DNA of 64,000 nt, taken from contig NZ_JH711481.1 of NCBI RefSeq assembly GCF_000269805.1, forward strand, positions 559,779-623,778, in the 5' to 3' direction. Origin of the DNA: Actinomyces massiliensis 4401292 (lineage in GTDB: Bacteria > Actinomycetota > Actinomycetes > Actinomycetales > Actinomycetaceae). The notes under the pieces were generated by a model, which worked only from the letters and a program-made list of their open reading frames with translations, was not told where the DNA came from and did not search any database. Positions within the stretch are counted from its first letter, which is position 1, and every line of letters starts with the position of its first letter. Position numbers and translations under genes: made by a program. Of the stretch, positions 46,306-54,171 are shown in pieces.

Positions 46306-47709
46306 ATGTCCTCCGATGAACCGAAACCGTCAGAACCGTCAGGGACGGGTGCGGGCGCCACTCTGCCGACCACCCCGACGACGGCTTACACCGAGCACAT
46401 GCGCGCCGAGACGCAGGAGCGGTCGGCCGTTCTGTCCGCGCCGCCGGCTCTCGAGGCCGGCGAGGGCGCCCCGTCCGAGTGGCGCGAGCGCCTCGGCGGG
46501 CTGCTCGAGAACCTGCGCTCCGAGCTGCTGGAGCTGTCCCACGACATCCACGACCATCCTGAGACCGGGTGGAACGAGCATCACGCCATGGCGGCGGTTG
46601 GGGCCCTCCTGGATCGTCACGGCATCGCGCATGACGACGGCGTCTTCGGGCTGGAGACCGCACTGCGCGCTGAGATCGGTGCGACCGTCGACGGCGACCC
46701 GATCCCCGCCGTCGCGATCCTCTGCGAGTACGACGCCCTGCCGGGGATCGGGCACGGCTGCGGCCACAACGTCATGTGCGCCCAGGCGCTCGGCGCCTTC
46801 CTCGCACTGGCGGCCCTCGATCGTGAGCTCGACGGCGGCCTGCCGGGGCGCGTCGTCCTGCAGACGACTCCGGCGGAGGAGAACTCGACCTGCAAGGAGC
46901 TCTTGGCGCACGCGGGAGCGTTCGACGGCGTCGGCGCCGCAGTCATGGCCCACTCCTACGGCTACGACCTGGCTCATCAGACCTGGCTCGGGGCCCGTCG
47001 CTTCCGGGTCGTCTTCACCGGCGTGCCGGCTCACGCCTCGGCCGCCCCGTTCATGGGGCGCAATGCGCTCGACGCCGCAGTGCTGGCGCTCAACGGCATC
47101 AGCATGCTGCGCCAGCAGCTGTCGCCGACAGATCGGGTCCACGCGATCATCGTCGATGGCGGCCAGGTCCCCAACATCATTCCGGAGCGGGCGGAGGTCA
47201 GTGCGCGCGTGCGCTCCAAGTATCCGGAAACGCTCGTCGATCTGTTCCGACGCGTGTCGGACATCTTCCATGGAGCCGGGCTCATGACCGGAGTCGGCGT
47301 TGAGATCATCGCCGATGAGCTGCCCAACGAGATGCCTGTGCGGGACAACCGGCCCCTCCTGAAGTCCTGGGTGCGCGCCGAGCGCGAGCGGGGGCGCGAG
47401 CCGCTGCCCTTCGGAGTGGTCACGGAGTCGGTGGCGGCGGGAACGGACTTCGGCAACGTCTCGGTGCGCATTCCGGGGATTCATCCTCTGGTGAGCGTGG
47501 GGGACGAATCGCTCATGCTGCACACCCGGGAGATGGAGGAGGCCGCCGGATCGGCCGCAGGGGACGCCGCGGTGCTCGATGGCGCCTACGGGCTGGCCGC
47601 AGTGGCTGCGGATTACCTTGATGACGCTCGTCTGCGCGAGCAGGTTCAGGCGGATTTCGAGGCGGAGGGAGGCGTCATCGACGTGGAGGAGATGTTCCGG
47701 TCCATGTGA
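46306..47709 (+). CDS. M20 family amidohydrolase (M20D-like)
   Basis: Metal-dependent hydrolase of 467 residues from ATG 46306 (GTG 46303 also possible), with a 60-residue low-complexity N terminus. Motifs: H-D-I-H-D-H-P-E-T-G-W, the metal-site string C-E-Y-D-A-L-P-G-I-G-H-G-C-G-H-N, T-P-A-E-E-N and the dimerisation-domain segment F-T-G-V-P-A-H-A-S. This is the p-aminobenzoyl-glutamate/indole-acetyl-amino-acid hydrolase branch and not the allantoate amidohydrolase (AllC) branch. It is co-directional with the FadR-type regulator. It might act on N-carbamoyl or N-acyl amino acids; not certain. Confidence 0.85.
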   Translation: MSSDEPKPSEPSGTGAGATLPTTPTTAYTEHMRAETQERSAVLSAPPALEAGEGAPSEWRERLGGLLENLRSELLELSHDIHDHPETGWNEHHAMAAVGALLDRHGIAHDDGVFGLETALRAEIGATVDGDPIPAVAILCEYDALPGIGHGCGHNVMCAQALGAFLALAALDRELDGGLPGRVVLQTTPAEENSTCKELLAHAGAFDGVGAAVMAHSYGYDLAHQTWLGARRFRVVFTGVPAHASAAPFMGRNALDAAVLALNGISMLRQQLSPTDRVHAIIVDGGQVPNIIPERAEVSARVRSKYPETLVDLFRRVSDIFHGAGLMTGVGVEIIADELPNEMPVRDNRPLLKSWVRAERERGREPLPFGVVTESVAAGTDFGNVSVRIPGIHPLVSVGDESLMLHTREMEEAAGSAAGDAAVLDGAYGLAAVAADYLDDARLREQVQADFEAEGGVIDVEEMFRSM

Positions 47710-48015
47710 TCTCCTCGGAGGCTGCGGTGTGTCAGGACATCTGAGACGGGGTGTGGTGATCCGGTGGGGTGGTTCCTGGGGGACTCGATGACGAGGTCGA
47801 GGTCCCCGATGCCCGCGTGCGCCGGGGCGGCGCATAAGCGGCCGGGGCGGCCGTCAGCTCTCGGGCCGATGTCTGCATACGCCTGGGGTGGTGGGGTGTG
47901 AACACCTGACATCTACTCACGCGAATCCCGGTGCCGGCATGGGCCGGGGGTGGCGCGCATGCCGATTCCCACGACGCGGAGGCCCGGACTGGTGCTCGCG
48001 TGTGCCGGGGTGGTG

Positions 48016-48235
48016 GGTGTTGCACACTCGCGTGCACCCGGCGTCGGTGGGAACTGCGGAATCATGCGGAACAGCAATGTCGGTAGCGGGCGCGGTCCTG
48101 CTCCCATGTGCGTAGACCCCCCTCATTGCACATGGGAGCCCGACCGCCGCACACGACGCTCGCCAGAAGATCCCGTCATTCCAGCAAAAACCAGCCCCCA
48201 CCCCGCAGAGCCCCTGGTCTCCCATGTGCAACACC
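48016..48235 (-). repeat. 220-bp inverted element, copy 2
   Basis: Reverse-orientation copy of 44825-45044. Its ends GGTGTTGCACA (48016-48026) and TGTGCAACACC (48225-48235) form a perfect 11-bp terminal inverted repeat. The central hairpin arms are 48092-48111 and 48128-48147. Its outer pair is G-C where copy 1 has A-T, a compensatory change. Confidence 0.8.
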
Positions 48236-48373
48236 GAGGAAAACCACGCCCACTGACGCATCATGCTCCCTCGCACCCGCCCCACCGCCTCGTTTGCTCG
48301 GTTGCAGAGAACAAGCGGCGACCTCCTCACCCATTGAGACGTTCGCAAACACCTCCCCAGATGTACTGCACAC

Positions 48374-48460
48374 GACAATCTCGACGCGGGTTGCGACCGA
48401 TCTCGAGCCGGAAGTGGACCGATCTCGACGCGGAGTACGACCGATCTCGGCGTATGAGGC
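48374..48460 (-). repeat. 22-bp tandem repeat array E (4 units)
   Basis: Units at 48374 (21 bp, degenerate), 48395, 48417 and 48439, reading GACCGATCTCG on this strand. It stands outside element copy 2 as array C stands outside copy 1, and in the opposite orientation. Confidence 0.85.
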
Positions 48461-48632
48461 CCCGATCCCGGTGACTTCGCGACACCGACTTTTCCCGTGA
48501 CAGACGCGACATATCTCAGTGCTCTGAGGTGTTGTATGGTACTACCAGTTCCGAATGAAGGACTCACACACACCGCCGTGCGGGAGCGCGGCAGTACTCC
48601 CGCATCTTCACCTATGAAGAAAGCAGGGAATC

Positions 48633-48911
48633 ATGTCCGCTGTAGCCCTGGACGTCACGACGAGCCGCCCCTCCTCCACCCGCCTTCACGCCGTCTCCTC
48701 GGAGGCTCCGGCCGAGAAGGCCTCTGCTGTCGCATCGCAGCCCGACATCGCGGTGGTCTCCACCGCCCTGGCGGTCCTGACCATCCTCGGCATGTTCACG
48801 GCCTTCGCCGCCGTCGCCGACTCGAAGCCGGTCGTGGTCGGCTGCGCGATCGTCTCAGTGGTGGTCTCCGTGGCGACCGCATTCCAGCAGCTGCGCCGCG
48901 CAGGCGTCTGA
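48633..48911 (+). CDS. Small hypothetical membrane protein
   Basis: 92 residues: a polar N terminus of about 35, then two hydrophobic helices (V-S-T-A-L-A-V-L-T-I-L-G-M-F-T-A-F and V-V-V-G-C-A-I-V-S-V-V-V-S-V) joined by A-D-S-K-P, and a short basic end (Q-Q-L-R-R-A). ATG at 48633 has GCAGGGA upstream. It is followed by a hairpin, so it is probably its own transcript. No family recognised. Confidence 0.7.
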   Translation: MSAVALDVTTSRPSSTRLHAVSSEAPAEKASAVASQPDIAVVSTALAVLTILGMFTAFAAVADSKPVVVGCAIVSVVVSVATAFQQLRRAGV

Positions 48912-49000
48912 AACCCCTGACGGTCCTCGGCGTTCCCCAGTGATCTTCTGGGACTTCCGCGGGGACTGGGGAACCTCAGTGCACATGCGGGTGCCCGCTA

Positions 49001-49038
49001 GCGCCGGGGGCGGTGCCGAGAGGCGCTGCCCCCGGCGC
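49001..49038 (+). terminator. Hairpin after the small membrane-protein gene
   Basis: Perfect arms GCGCCGGGGGC (49001-49011) and GCCCCCGGCGC (49028-49038) around a 16-base loop. Confidence 0.7.
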
Positions 49039-49259
49039 GTCTGCTCTGGCCCTGGCCGGCGGTTCGGCCCGGTCGGCAGCCCGGCCCGGTTATGGACGAG
49101 GCTGTTTTCTCCCCTTGTTTCTCCTCTTGGCTTTGATATGTCGGCGATCGTGTGCGATGGCGCACGGGGCACGCCCACGCCCTGTCGATGACACGATTCA
49201 AGTGAATGTGATCCGGGTCTTGCCAAGAGCGCAGCAGTGGGGTTCAATTGAGTCACCTC

Positions 49260-49274
49260 AGACCTCAGAGGTCT
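49260..49274. promoter_or_regulatory. 15-bp palindrome upstream of the ureide cluster
   Basis: AGACCTCAGAGGTCT is a perfect palindrome around a central A. Its right 12 bases equal the motif before the M20 gene at 46268-46279. Likely operator, possibly of the FadR-type regulator. Confidence 0.5.
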
Positions 49275-49326
49275 ATGGACCGCAACGTCGTGGTCCGCTA
49301 TGAACCCCCACACGGAAGAGCGCGGA

Positions 49327-50049
49327 ATGAAGATCCTCGCGGTGAATGTCAACACCACTCGGACGATGACACACTCCATCGCTGAAGCGGCGCGCGCCGT
49401 TGCCCGCCCGGGCACCGAGATCATCGAGCTCACTCCGAGCTTCGGAGCGGATTCAGTCGAAGGCAACTTCGAGTCCTACATGGCGGCTGTCGGCGTCATG
49501 GATGCTGTGACGACCTACGACGGCGACTTCGACGCCGTCATCCAGGCCGGCTTCGGCGAGCACGGCAAGGAAGGGCTCATGGAGCTCCTCGACGTGCCGG
49601 TCATCGACATCACTGAAGCGGCCGCCCATATGGCGATGCTCATCGGGCACCGCTTCTCGGTGGTCACCACGCTGGACAGAACGGTTCCCGGGATTGAGGA
49701 CCGTCTGCTGTGCTTCGGGCTGAGCGCGCACTGCGCCTCAGTGCGCTCCTCGGGACTCGGCGTGCTGGAGCTGGAGGACGCGGACGCCGCCCGTCGAGCG
49801 GTGATCGCACAGGCCCGTCGAGCGGTCGAAGAGGACCGCGCAGAGGTCATCGTCCTCGGATGCGGGGGCATGGCGGGCCTGGATGAGCAGCTGACCGCCG
49901 ACCTGGGGGTCCCCGTCGTCGAGGGCGTCGCCGCTGCGGTCAAACTCGCCGAGGGCCTGTCCGACCTGCACCTGAGCACCTCTAAAGTCCGCACCTTCGC
50001 CCCTCCGCGCCCCAAGAAACTCAGCGGCTGGCCGCTGTCGGCGCACTGA
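49327..50049 (+). CDS. Asp/Glu/hydantoin racemase-superfamily protein (one catalytic Cys missing)
   Basis: 240 residues from ATG 49327 (M-K-I-L-A-V-N-V-N); ATG 49300 in frame is less likely. Two-domain racemase fold. Allantoin and hydantoin racemases use two cysteines, one near residue 75-80 and one near 180. Here the second is kept (Cys179 in V-L-G-C-G-G-M-A-G), but the first position reads Gly75 in V-I-Q-A-G-F-G-E-H. The protein may therefore be a one-base enzyme, a lyase, or a racemase with other chemistry. First gene of the ureide operon, 72 bp before carbamate kinase. Confidence 0.8.
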   Translation: MKILAVNVNTTRTMTHSIAEAARAVARPGTEIIELTPSFGADSVEGNFESYMAAVGVMDAVTTYDGDFDAVIQAGFGEHGKEGLMELLDVPVIDITEAAAHMAMLIGHRFSVVTTLDRTVPGIEDRLLCFGLSAHCASVRSSGLGVLELEDADAARRAVIAQARRAVEEDRAEVIVLGCGGMAGLDEQLTADLGVPVVEGVAAAVKLAEGLSDLHLSTSKVRTFAPPRPKKLSGWPLSAH

Positions 50050-50121
50050 ACCACCCTGAACCCCGATTTCCTCACTTCCCAACCCGTTTCCATCAACACC
50101 GTCGTCGCTGGAAGGACACCC

Positions 50122-51063
50122 GTGATCACCAAGGGAATCGTCGTTGCCGTGGGTGGCAACGCACTCATCAAGGACAAGCACCAGATCTCCGTGGAGAGCC
50201 AGAGCGACTCCATCATGGAGTCGTCGGAGTGCATCGCCGCACTCGTCGATGCCGGCTACACCCCGGTCATCACCCACGGCAACGGGCCGCAGGTGGGCTT
50301 CCTCCTGCGTCGTGCCGAGCTGGCGCTCAGCGAGCTCCCCGCACTCCCCCTCGACGTGCTCGGCGCGGACACGCAGGGCGCCACCGGTTACCTCTTCAGC
50401 AGGAACCTGCGCGGCTGTCTGGCCGACAAGGGCATCGATCGCCAGGTCGTCGCCGTCGTGACTCAGAGCCTGGTCGACCCCGACGACCCGGCGTTCGCCG
50501 AGCTCAGCAAGCCGATCGGCTCCTTCATGAGCGAGGAGGAGGCCCGCGAGCACGAGGAGAAGGACGGCTGGGTTCTGCGAGAGGACTCCGGCCGCGGATG
50601 GCGGCGGGTCGTCGCCTCGCCGCAGCCCCTCGACATCCTCGAGCGCCAGGTCATCGGCTCGCTGGTCGACTCCGGCTGCGTCGTCGTCGCCTGCGGCGGC
50701 GGCGGCATTCCGGTGCGTCGCGAGGGCTCCGGGTACATCGGCGTCGAGGCGGTCATCGACAAGGACTTCGCCTCCGCACTGCTCGCCAACCAGCTGGGTG
50801 TCGAGGACTTCGCCATCTGCACCGCGGTCGACGCCGTCAGCCTCAACTACAACACTCCCGAGCAGGTCGACCTGCACGAACTGACGATCGAAGAGGCCGA
50901 GAAGTACCTGGCCGAGGGGCAGTTCGGCAAGGGCTCAATGGCGCCGAAGGTTCAGGCGGCCATCAACTTCCTCCGCAATGGCGGCCGCAGGGTCGTCATC
51001 ACCTCCCTGGAGAAGCTCCGGGACGCCGTGGACGGTAAAGCCGGCACCGTCATCACCCGTTAA
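50122..51063 (+). CDS. arcC: Carbamate kinase
   Basis: Converts carbamoyl phosphate and ADP to ATP, CO2 and ammonia; 313 residues. Amino-acid-kinase motifs A-V-G-G-N-A-L, I-T-H-G-N-G-P-Q-V-G, A-C-G-G-G-G-I-P-V and the end A-G-T-V-I-T are all typical. GTG start at 50122 has GGAAGGAC upstream. No arginine deiminase genes are nearby; the carbamoyl phosphate most likely comes from the carbamoyltransferase three genes downstream. Confidence 0.95.
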   Translation: MITKGIVVAVGGNALIKDKHQISVESQSDSIMESSECIAALVDAGYTPVITHGNGPQVGFLLRRAELALSELPALPLDVLGADTQGATGYLFSRNLRGCLADKGIDRQVVAVVTQSLVDPDDPAFAELSKPIGSFMSEEEAREHEEKDGWVLREDSGRGWRRVVASPQPLDILERQVIGSLVDSGCVVVACGGGGIPVRREGSGYIGVEAVIDKDFASALLANQLGVEDFAICTAVDAVSLNYNTPEQVDLHELTIEEAEKYLAEGQFGKGSMAPKVQAAINFLRNGGRRVVITSLEKLRDAVDGKAGTVITR

Positions 51064-51122
51064 TCCCCCAATTCCCTCACGGACCGGGCAAAGGAGCTCG
51101 GTCCTCACCCACAGGAGAACTC

Positions 51123-52631
51123 ATGACCGCACAAACAAAAGATCAACCTCCGGCAGCCTCCGAACCTGCCGTTGATGTCGACGCCCACCTCATCAACGAC
51201 GACCTCGCCCCGGCCAAGAGCCGGGACTGGGGATTCTTCTCCCTGTTCGCCATGTGGATGAGCGACATCCACTCCATCGGCGGCTACACCTTCGCCGCGG
51301 GACTGTTCGCCCTCGGGCTCGGCGCCGCCTACGTGTTCACCTCGCTGAGCATCGGCATCGTCATCGTCTTCCTCCTGATGAACCTGGTGGGATTCGCGGG
51401 CCAGAAGACCGGTCTGTGCTACCCGGTGCTCGCCCGCATCACCTTCGGCACGGTCGGCTCGAACCTGCCCGCGCTGCTGCGCGGCTTCGTCGCCATCTGC
51501 TGGTACGGCATCCAGACGTGGCTGGCCTCCAGGGCCGTCATCGTGCTCGTGGCCGGCCTGTGGCCGGGCGTGGTTGAGATCGGCCAGTTCCGCTTCCTCG
51601 GTGAGACGCTGCTCGGCTGGGTGGCATTCATCCTCATGTGGGCGCTTCAGCTGCTCCTGCTGCGCAAGGGCATGGAGACCATCCGCAAGTTCCAGGACTG
51701 GGCGGGCCCGGCCGTGTGGGTCGTCATGCTCATCCTGACCGTCTACGTCCTCAAGCTCGCCGGCTGGCACATCTCGTTCAACCTCTCCACCTCCCCCTCG
51801 CAGTGGGGCACCGCGCACGCCGTCCTCGCCGGCATCTCCCTGACCGTGGCCTACTTCGCCACGCTCATGCTCAACTTCTGCGACTTCTCGCGGTTCTCCC
51901 CCACCCGCAAGGCGGTGTGGATGGCGAACCTGTGGGGCCTGCCTGTCAACTTCATCGCCTTCTCGGTGGTCTCAGTCCTCGTCACGGCCGGTTCCCTGCA
52001 GATCTACGGCGAGTACATCTTCGACCCCGTTGACCTGGTGGCCCGCCTCGACCACCCCATCGCCATCGTGCTCGGCGCTGTGACCTTCACCGTCGCCACC
52101 CTGGGCATCAACGTCGTGGCCAACTTCGTCTCCCCGGCCTACGACCTCGCCAACGCCTGGCCCTCGAAGATCAACTTCCAGCGCGGCGGAGTCATCTCCG
52201 CATGCATCGCACTGGTGATGACGCCGTGGAACCTGTTCAACAGCCCCTTCATCATCAACGTGTTCCTCGCCGCCCTCGGCGCCGTCCTCGGGCCGCTCTT
52301 CGGCATCATCATCGCCGACTACTTCATCCTGCGCAGGCAGCAGGTCCAGGTCTCCGAGCTGTTCAAGTCCCAGGGAACGCACTCCTTCAACAACGGCTGG
52401 AACATGCGCGCCGTGTGGGCCTTCGTCATCGCCTCGATCCCCTCGATCCTGGTCGCCGTCGTGCAGGTCGACTTCTGCAAGTTCCTCAGCCCCTTCTCCT
52501 GGTTCATCGGGGCCGGCCTCGGCTTCCTCATCCACCTGGCGATCTCCCGCAACGACCCCTACATCGTCAAGGCGCTGGAGCAGGCGGCGACCGTGGACCT
52601 CGACGCCGACCGCGACTCGGTCGCGCGCTGA
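51123..52631 (+). CDS. NCS1 family permease (allantoin/nucleobase type) 1
   Basis: 502-residue membrane protein with about 12 helices. N-terminal N-D-D-L-A-P-A-K-S-R-D-W-G-F-F-S-L-F-A-M-W-M and later F-S-P-T-R-K are NCS1 marks. Family members import allantoin, hydantoin, uracil, cytosine or purines with H+ or Na+. Position between carbamate kinase and allantoinase favours allantoin. CAGGAGAA precedes ATG 51123. Confidence 0.9.
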   Translation: MTAQTKDQPPAASEPAVDVDAHLINDDLAPAKSRDWGFFSLFAMWMSDIHSIGGYTFAAGLFALGLGAAYVFTSLSIGIVIVFLLMNLVGFAGQKTGLCYPVLARITFGTVGSNLPALLRGFVAICWYGIQTWLASRAVIVLVAGLWPGVVEIGQFRFLGETLLGWVAFILMWALQLLLLRKGMETIRKFQDWAGPAVWVVMLILTVYVLKLAGWHISFNLSTSPSQWGTAHAVLAGISLTVAYFATLMLNFCDFSRFSPTRKAVWMANLWGLPVNFIAFSVVSVLVTAGSLQIYGEYIFDPVDLVARLDHPIAIVLGAVTFTVATLGINVVANFVSPAYDLANAWPSKINFQRGGVISACIALVMTPWNLFNSPFIINVFLAALGAVLGPLFGIIIADYFILRRQQVQVSELFKSQGTHSFNNGWNMRAVWAFVIASIPSILVAVVQVDFCKFLSPFSWFIGAGLGFLIHLAISRNDPYIVKALEQAATVDLDADRDSVAR

Positions 52632-52664
52632 GCGGTCCCGGACATACGTGAGGAGAACCGAACC

Positions 52665-54038
52665 ATGACTGCTACTACCCGAACCACCTCAACCAGTCGA
52701 ACCGACCAGCCCATCCATCAGCTCGTCATCCGCGCCAAGCGCGCGGTCTTCCCCGACGGGATCCGACCGGCCGTCGTCGTCGTCGATGACGAGCGCATCA
52801 CCGCCCTGCTCGAGGACGGCGCCGCCGTGGAGGCCCGGGAGGAGATCGTCGTGCCCGACGACCAGGTCCTCATGCCGGGGCTCGTCGATTCCCACGTGCA
52901 CGTCAACGAGCCCGGCCGCACGCCCTGGGAGGGCTACGAGAGCGCCACCCGGGCGGGCCTGGCCGGAGGCATCACCACCATCCTCGACATGCCGCTGAAC
53001 TCGAGCCCGCCCACGACGACGGTCGACAACCTCGATGCCAAGGAGGAGGCCGCCCAGGGCAAGCTCTCGGTCGACGTCGGCTTCTGGGGCGGCGCCGTCC
53101 CGGGCAACATCGACCAGATGGCGCCCCTGTGGGACAAGGGCGTCTTCGGGTTCAAGTGCTTCACCGCGCACTCGGGCATCGACGAGTACGGCTACCTCGG
53201 CTACGAGGGCGTCAAGGAGGTCCTCGCCAAGCTCGCCGAGCTCGACGCCGTCCTCATCGTCCACGCCGAGGACTCCCGCATCCTGGCTGAGGCGCCCCAG
53301 GACATCACCGACCAGTACGCCACCTTCCTGGCCTCCCGGCCGCGTGCGGCTGAGAACACCGCCATCGAGCAGGTCCTCGCCGCCGCGCGAGAGACCGGCG
53401 CCCGGGTGCACATCCTCCACCTGTCCTCCGCCGAGGCCCTGCCCGCCATCCGCGCCGCCAAGCAGGAGGGCGTCAAGGTCACCGTCGAGACCTGTCCGCA
53501 CTACCTCACCTTCGCCTCCGAGCTCATCCCCGACGGCGCCACCGAGTACAAGTGCTGCCCGCCGCTGCGCGAGAACGACAACCGCAAGGCCCTGTGGGAG
53601 GGACTCAAGGACGGCACCATCGACCACATCGCCTCCGACCACTCGCCGTGCACCGTGGACCTCAAGGTCAAGGACACCGGCGACTTCGGCAAGGCATGGG
53701 GAGGCGTCGCCTCGGTTCAGCTCGGGCTGCCGGCGGTGTGGACCGCAGGCGAGGAGTTCGGCATCGAGCTGAGCGACATCGCCCGGTGGCTCGCGGCCAA
53801 CCCCTGCGCGAGCTTCCGCGTCCCCGGCAAGGGCTCCATCGCCGTCGGGAACGACGCCGACTTCGCCGTGGTCGCCCCCGAGGAGACCTTCGTCGTCGAT
53901 GTCGAGGACCTGGAGCACAAGAACAAGATCTCCCCCTACCAGGGGCGCACCCTGCGCGGCGTCGTCAAGCGGACCGTGCTGCGGGGCCGGACCGTTGACC
54001 GGGACTCCAAGGCCGGCCGCATCGTCCGCCGTCCCTGA
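52665..54038 (+). CDS. allB: Allantoinase
   Basis: Opens the hydantoin ring of allantoin to give allantoate; cyclic amidohydrolase of 457 residues. Metal ligands: D-S-H-V-H-V-N-E-P-G-R, the carboxylated Lys in G-F-K-C-F-T-A-H-S-G, His in I-V-H-A-E-D and I-L-H-L-S-S, Asp in A-S-D-H-S-P-C. G-R-T-P-W-E-G-Y-E-S-A-T-R and the C-terminal I-S-P-Y-x-G-R-T match AllB and not dihydropyrimidinase or dihydroorotase. TGAGGAGAA precedes the ATG. Confidence 0.92.
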   Translation: MTATTRTTSTSRTDQPIHQLVIRAKRAVFPDGIRPAVVVVDDERITALLEDGAAVEAREEIVVPDDQVLMPGLVDSHVHVNEPGRTPWEGYESATRAGLAGGITTILDMPLNSSPPTTTVDNLDAKEEAAQGKLSVDVGFWGGAVPGNIDQMAPLWDKGVFGFKCFTAHSGIDEYGYLGYEGVKEVLAKLAELDAVLIVHAEDSRILAEAPQDITDQYATFLASRPRAAENTAIEQVLAAARETGARVHILHLSSAEALPAIRAAKQEGVKVTVETCPHYLTFASELIPDGATEYKCCPPLRENDNRKALWEGLKDGTIDHIASDHSPCTVDLKVKDTGDFGKAWGGVASVQLGLPAVWTAGEEFGIELSDIARWLAANPCASFRVPGKGSIAVGNDADFAVVAPEETFVVDVEDLEHKNKISPYQGRTLRGVVKRTVLRGRTVDRDSKAGRIVRRP

Positions 54039-54171
54039 ACCGGGGCGCGGCACCCAGTGCACCCAGTGCGCTCAGTGAGCTCAGCAATTTCAGCGAGCTC
54101 AGCAGTCTCGTTGGGCTCAGCGATCAACCAACTTCACACATCACCCCACCATCTCGAAGGAGAGACAACCT

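Larger units (their letters stand above)
47710..48632. other. 0.9-kb gene-free gap with repeats
   Basis: Holds the second GGTGTGTCAGGACATC copy (47726-47741), inverted element copy 2 (48016-48235), array E (48374-48460) and about 170 bp of leader before the small membrane-protein gene. No gene is seen. Confidence 0.7.
48912..49326. other. Promoter region of the ureide cluster
   Basis: 415-bp gap with a terminator hairpin for the small gene (49001-49038) and a palindrome (49260-49274) close to the racemase-like start. No gene is seen. The main promoter of the downstream operon should be here; no confident -35/-10 pair was identified. Confidence 0.6.

Noticed and set aside
46306-47709. M20 protein as allantoate amidohydrolase AllC
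   Set aside because: The metal-site string G-H-G-C-G-H-N and T-P-A-E-E-N belong to the M20D branch; AllC-type motifs are not seen.
52689-54062. 457-codon minus-strand open frame opposite allantoinase
   Set aside because: Mirror of the allB codon pattern; no domain or ribosome binding site.
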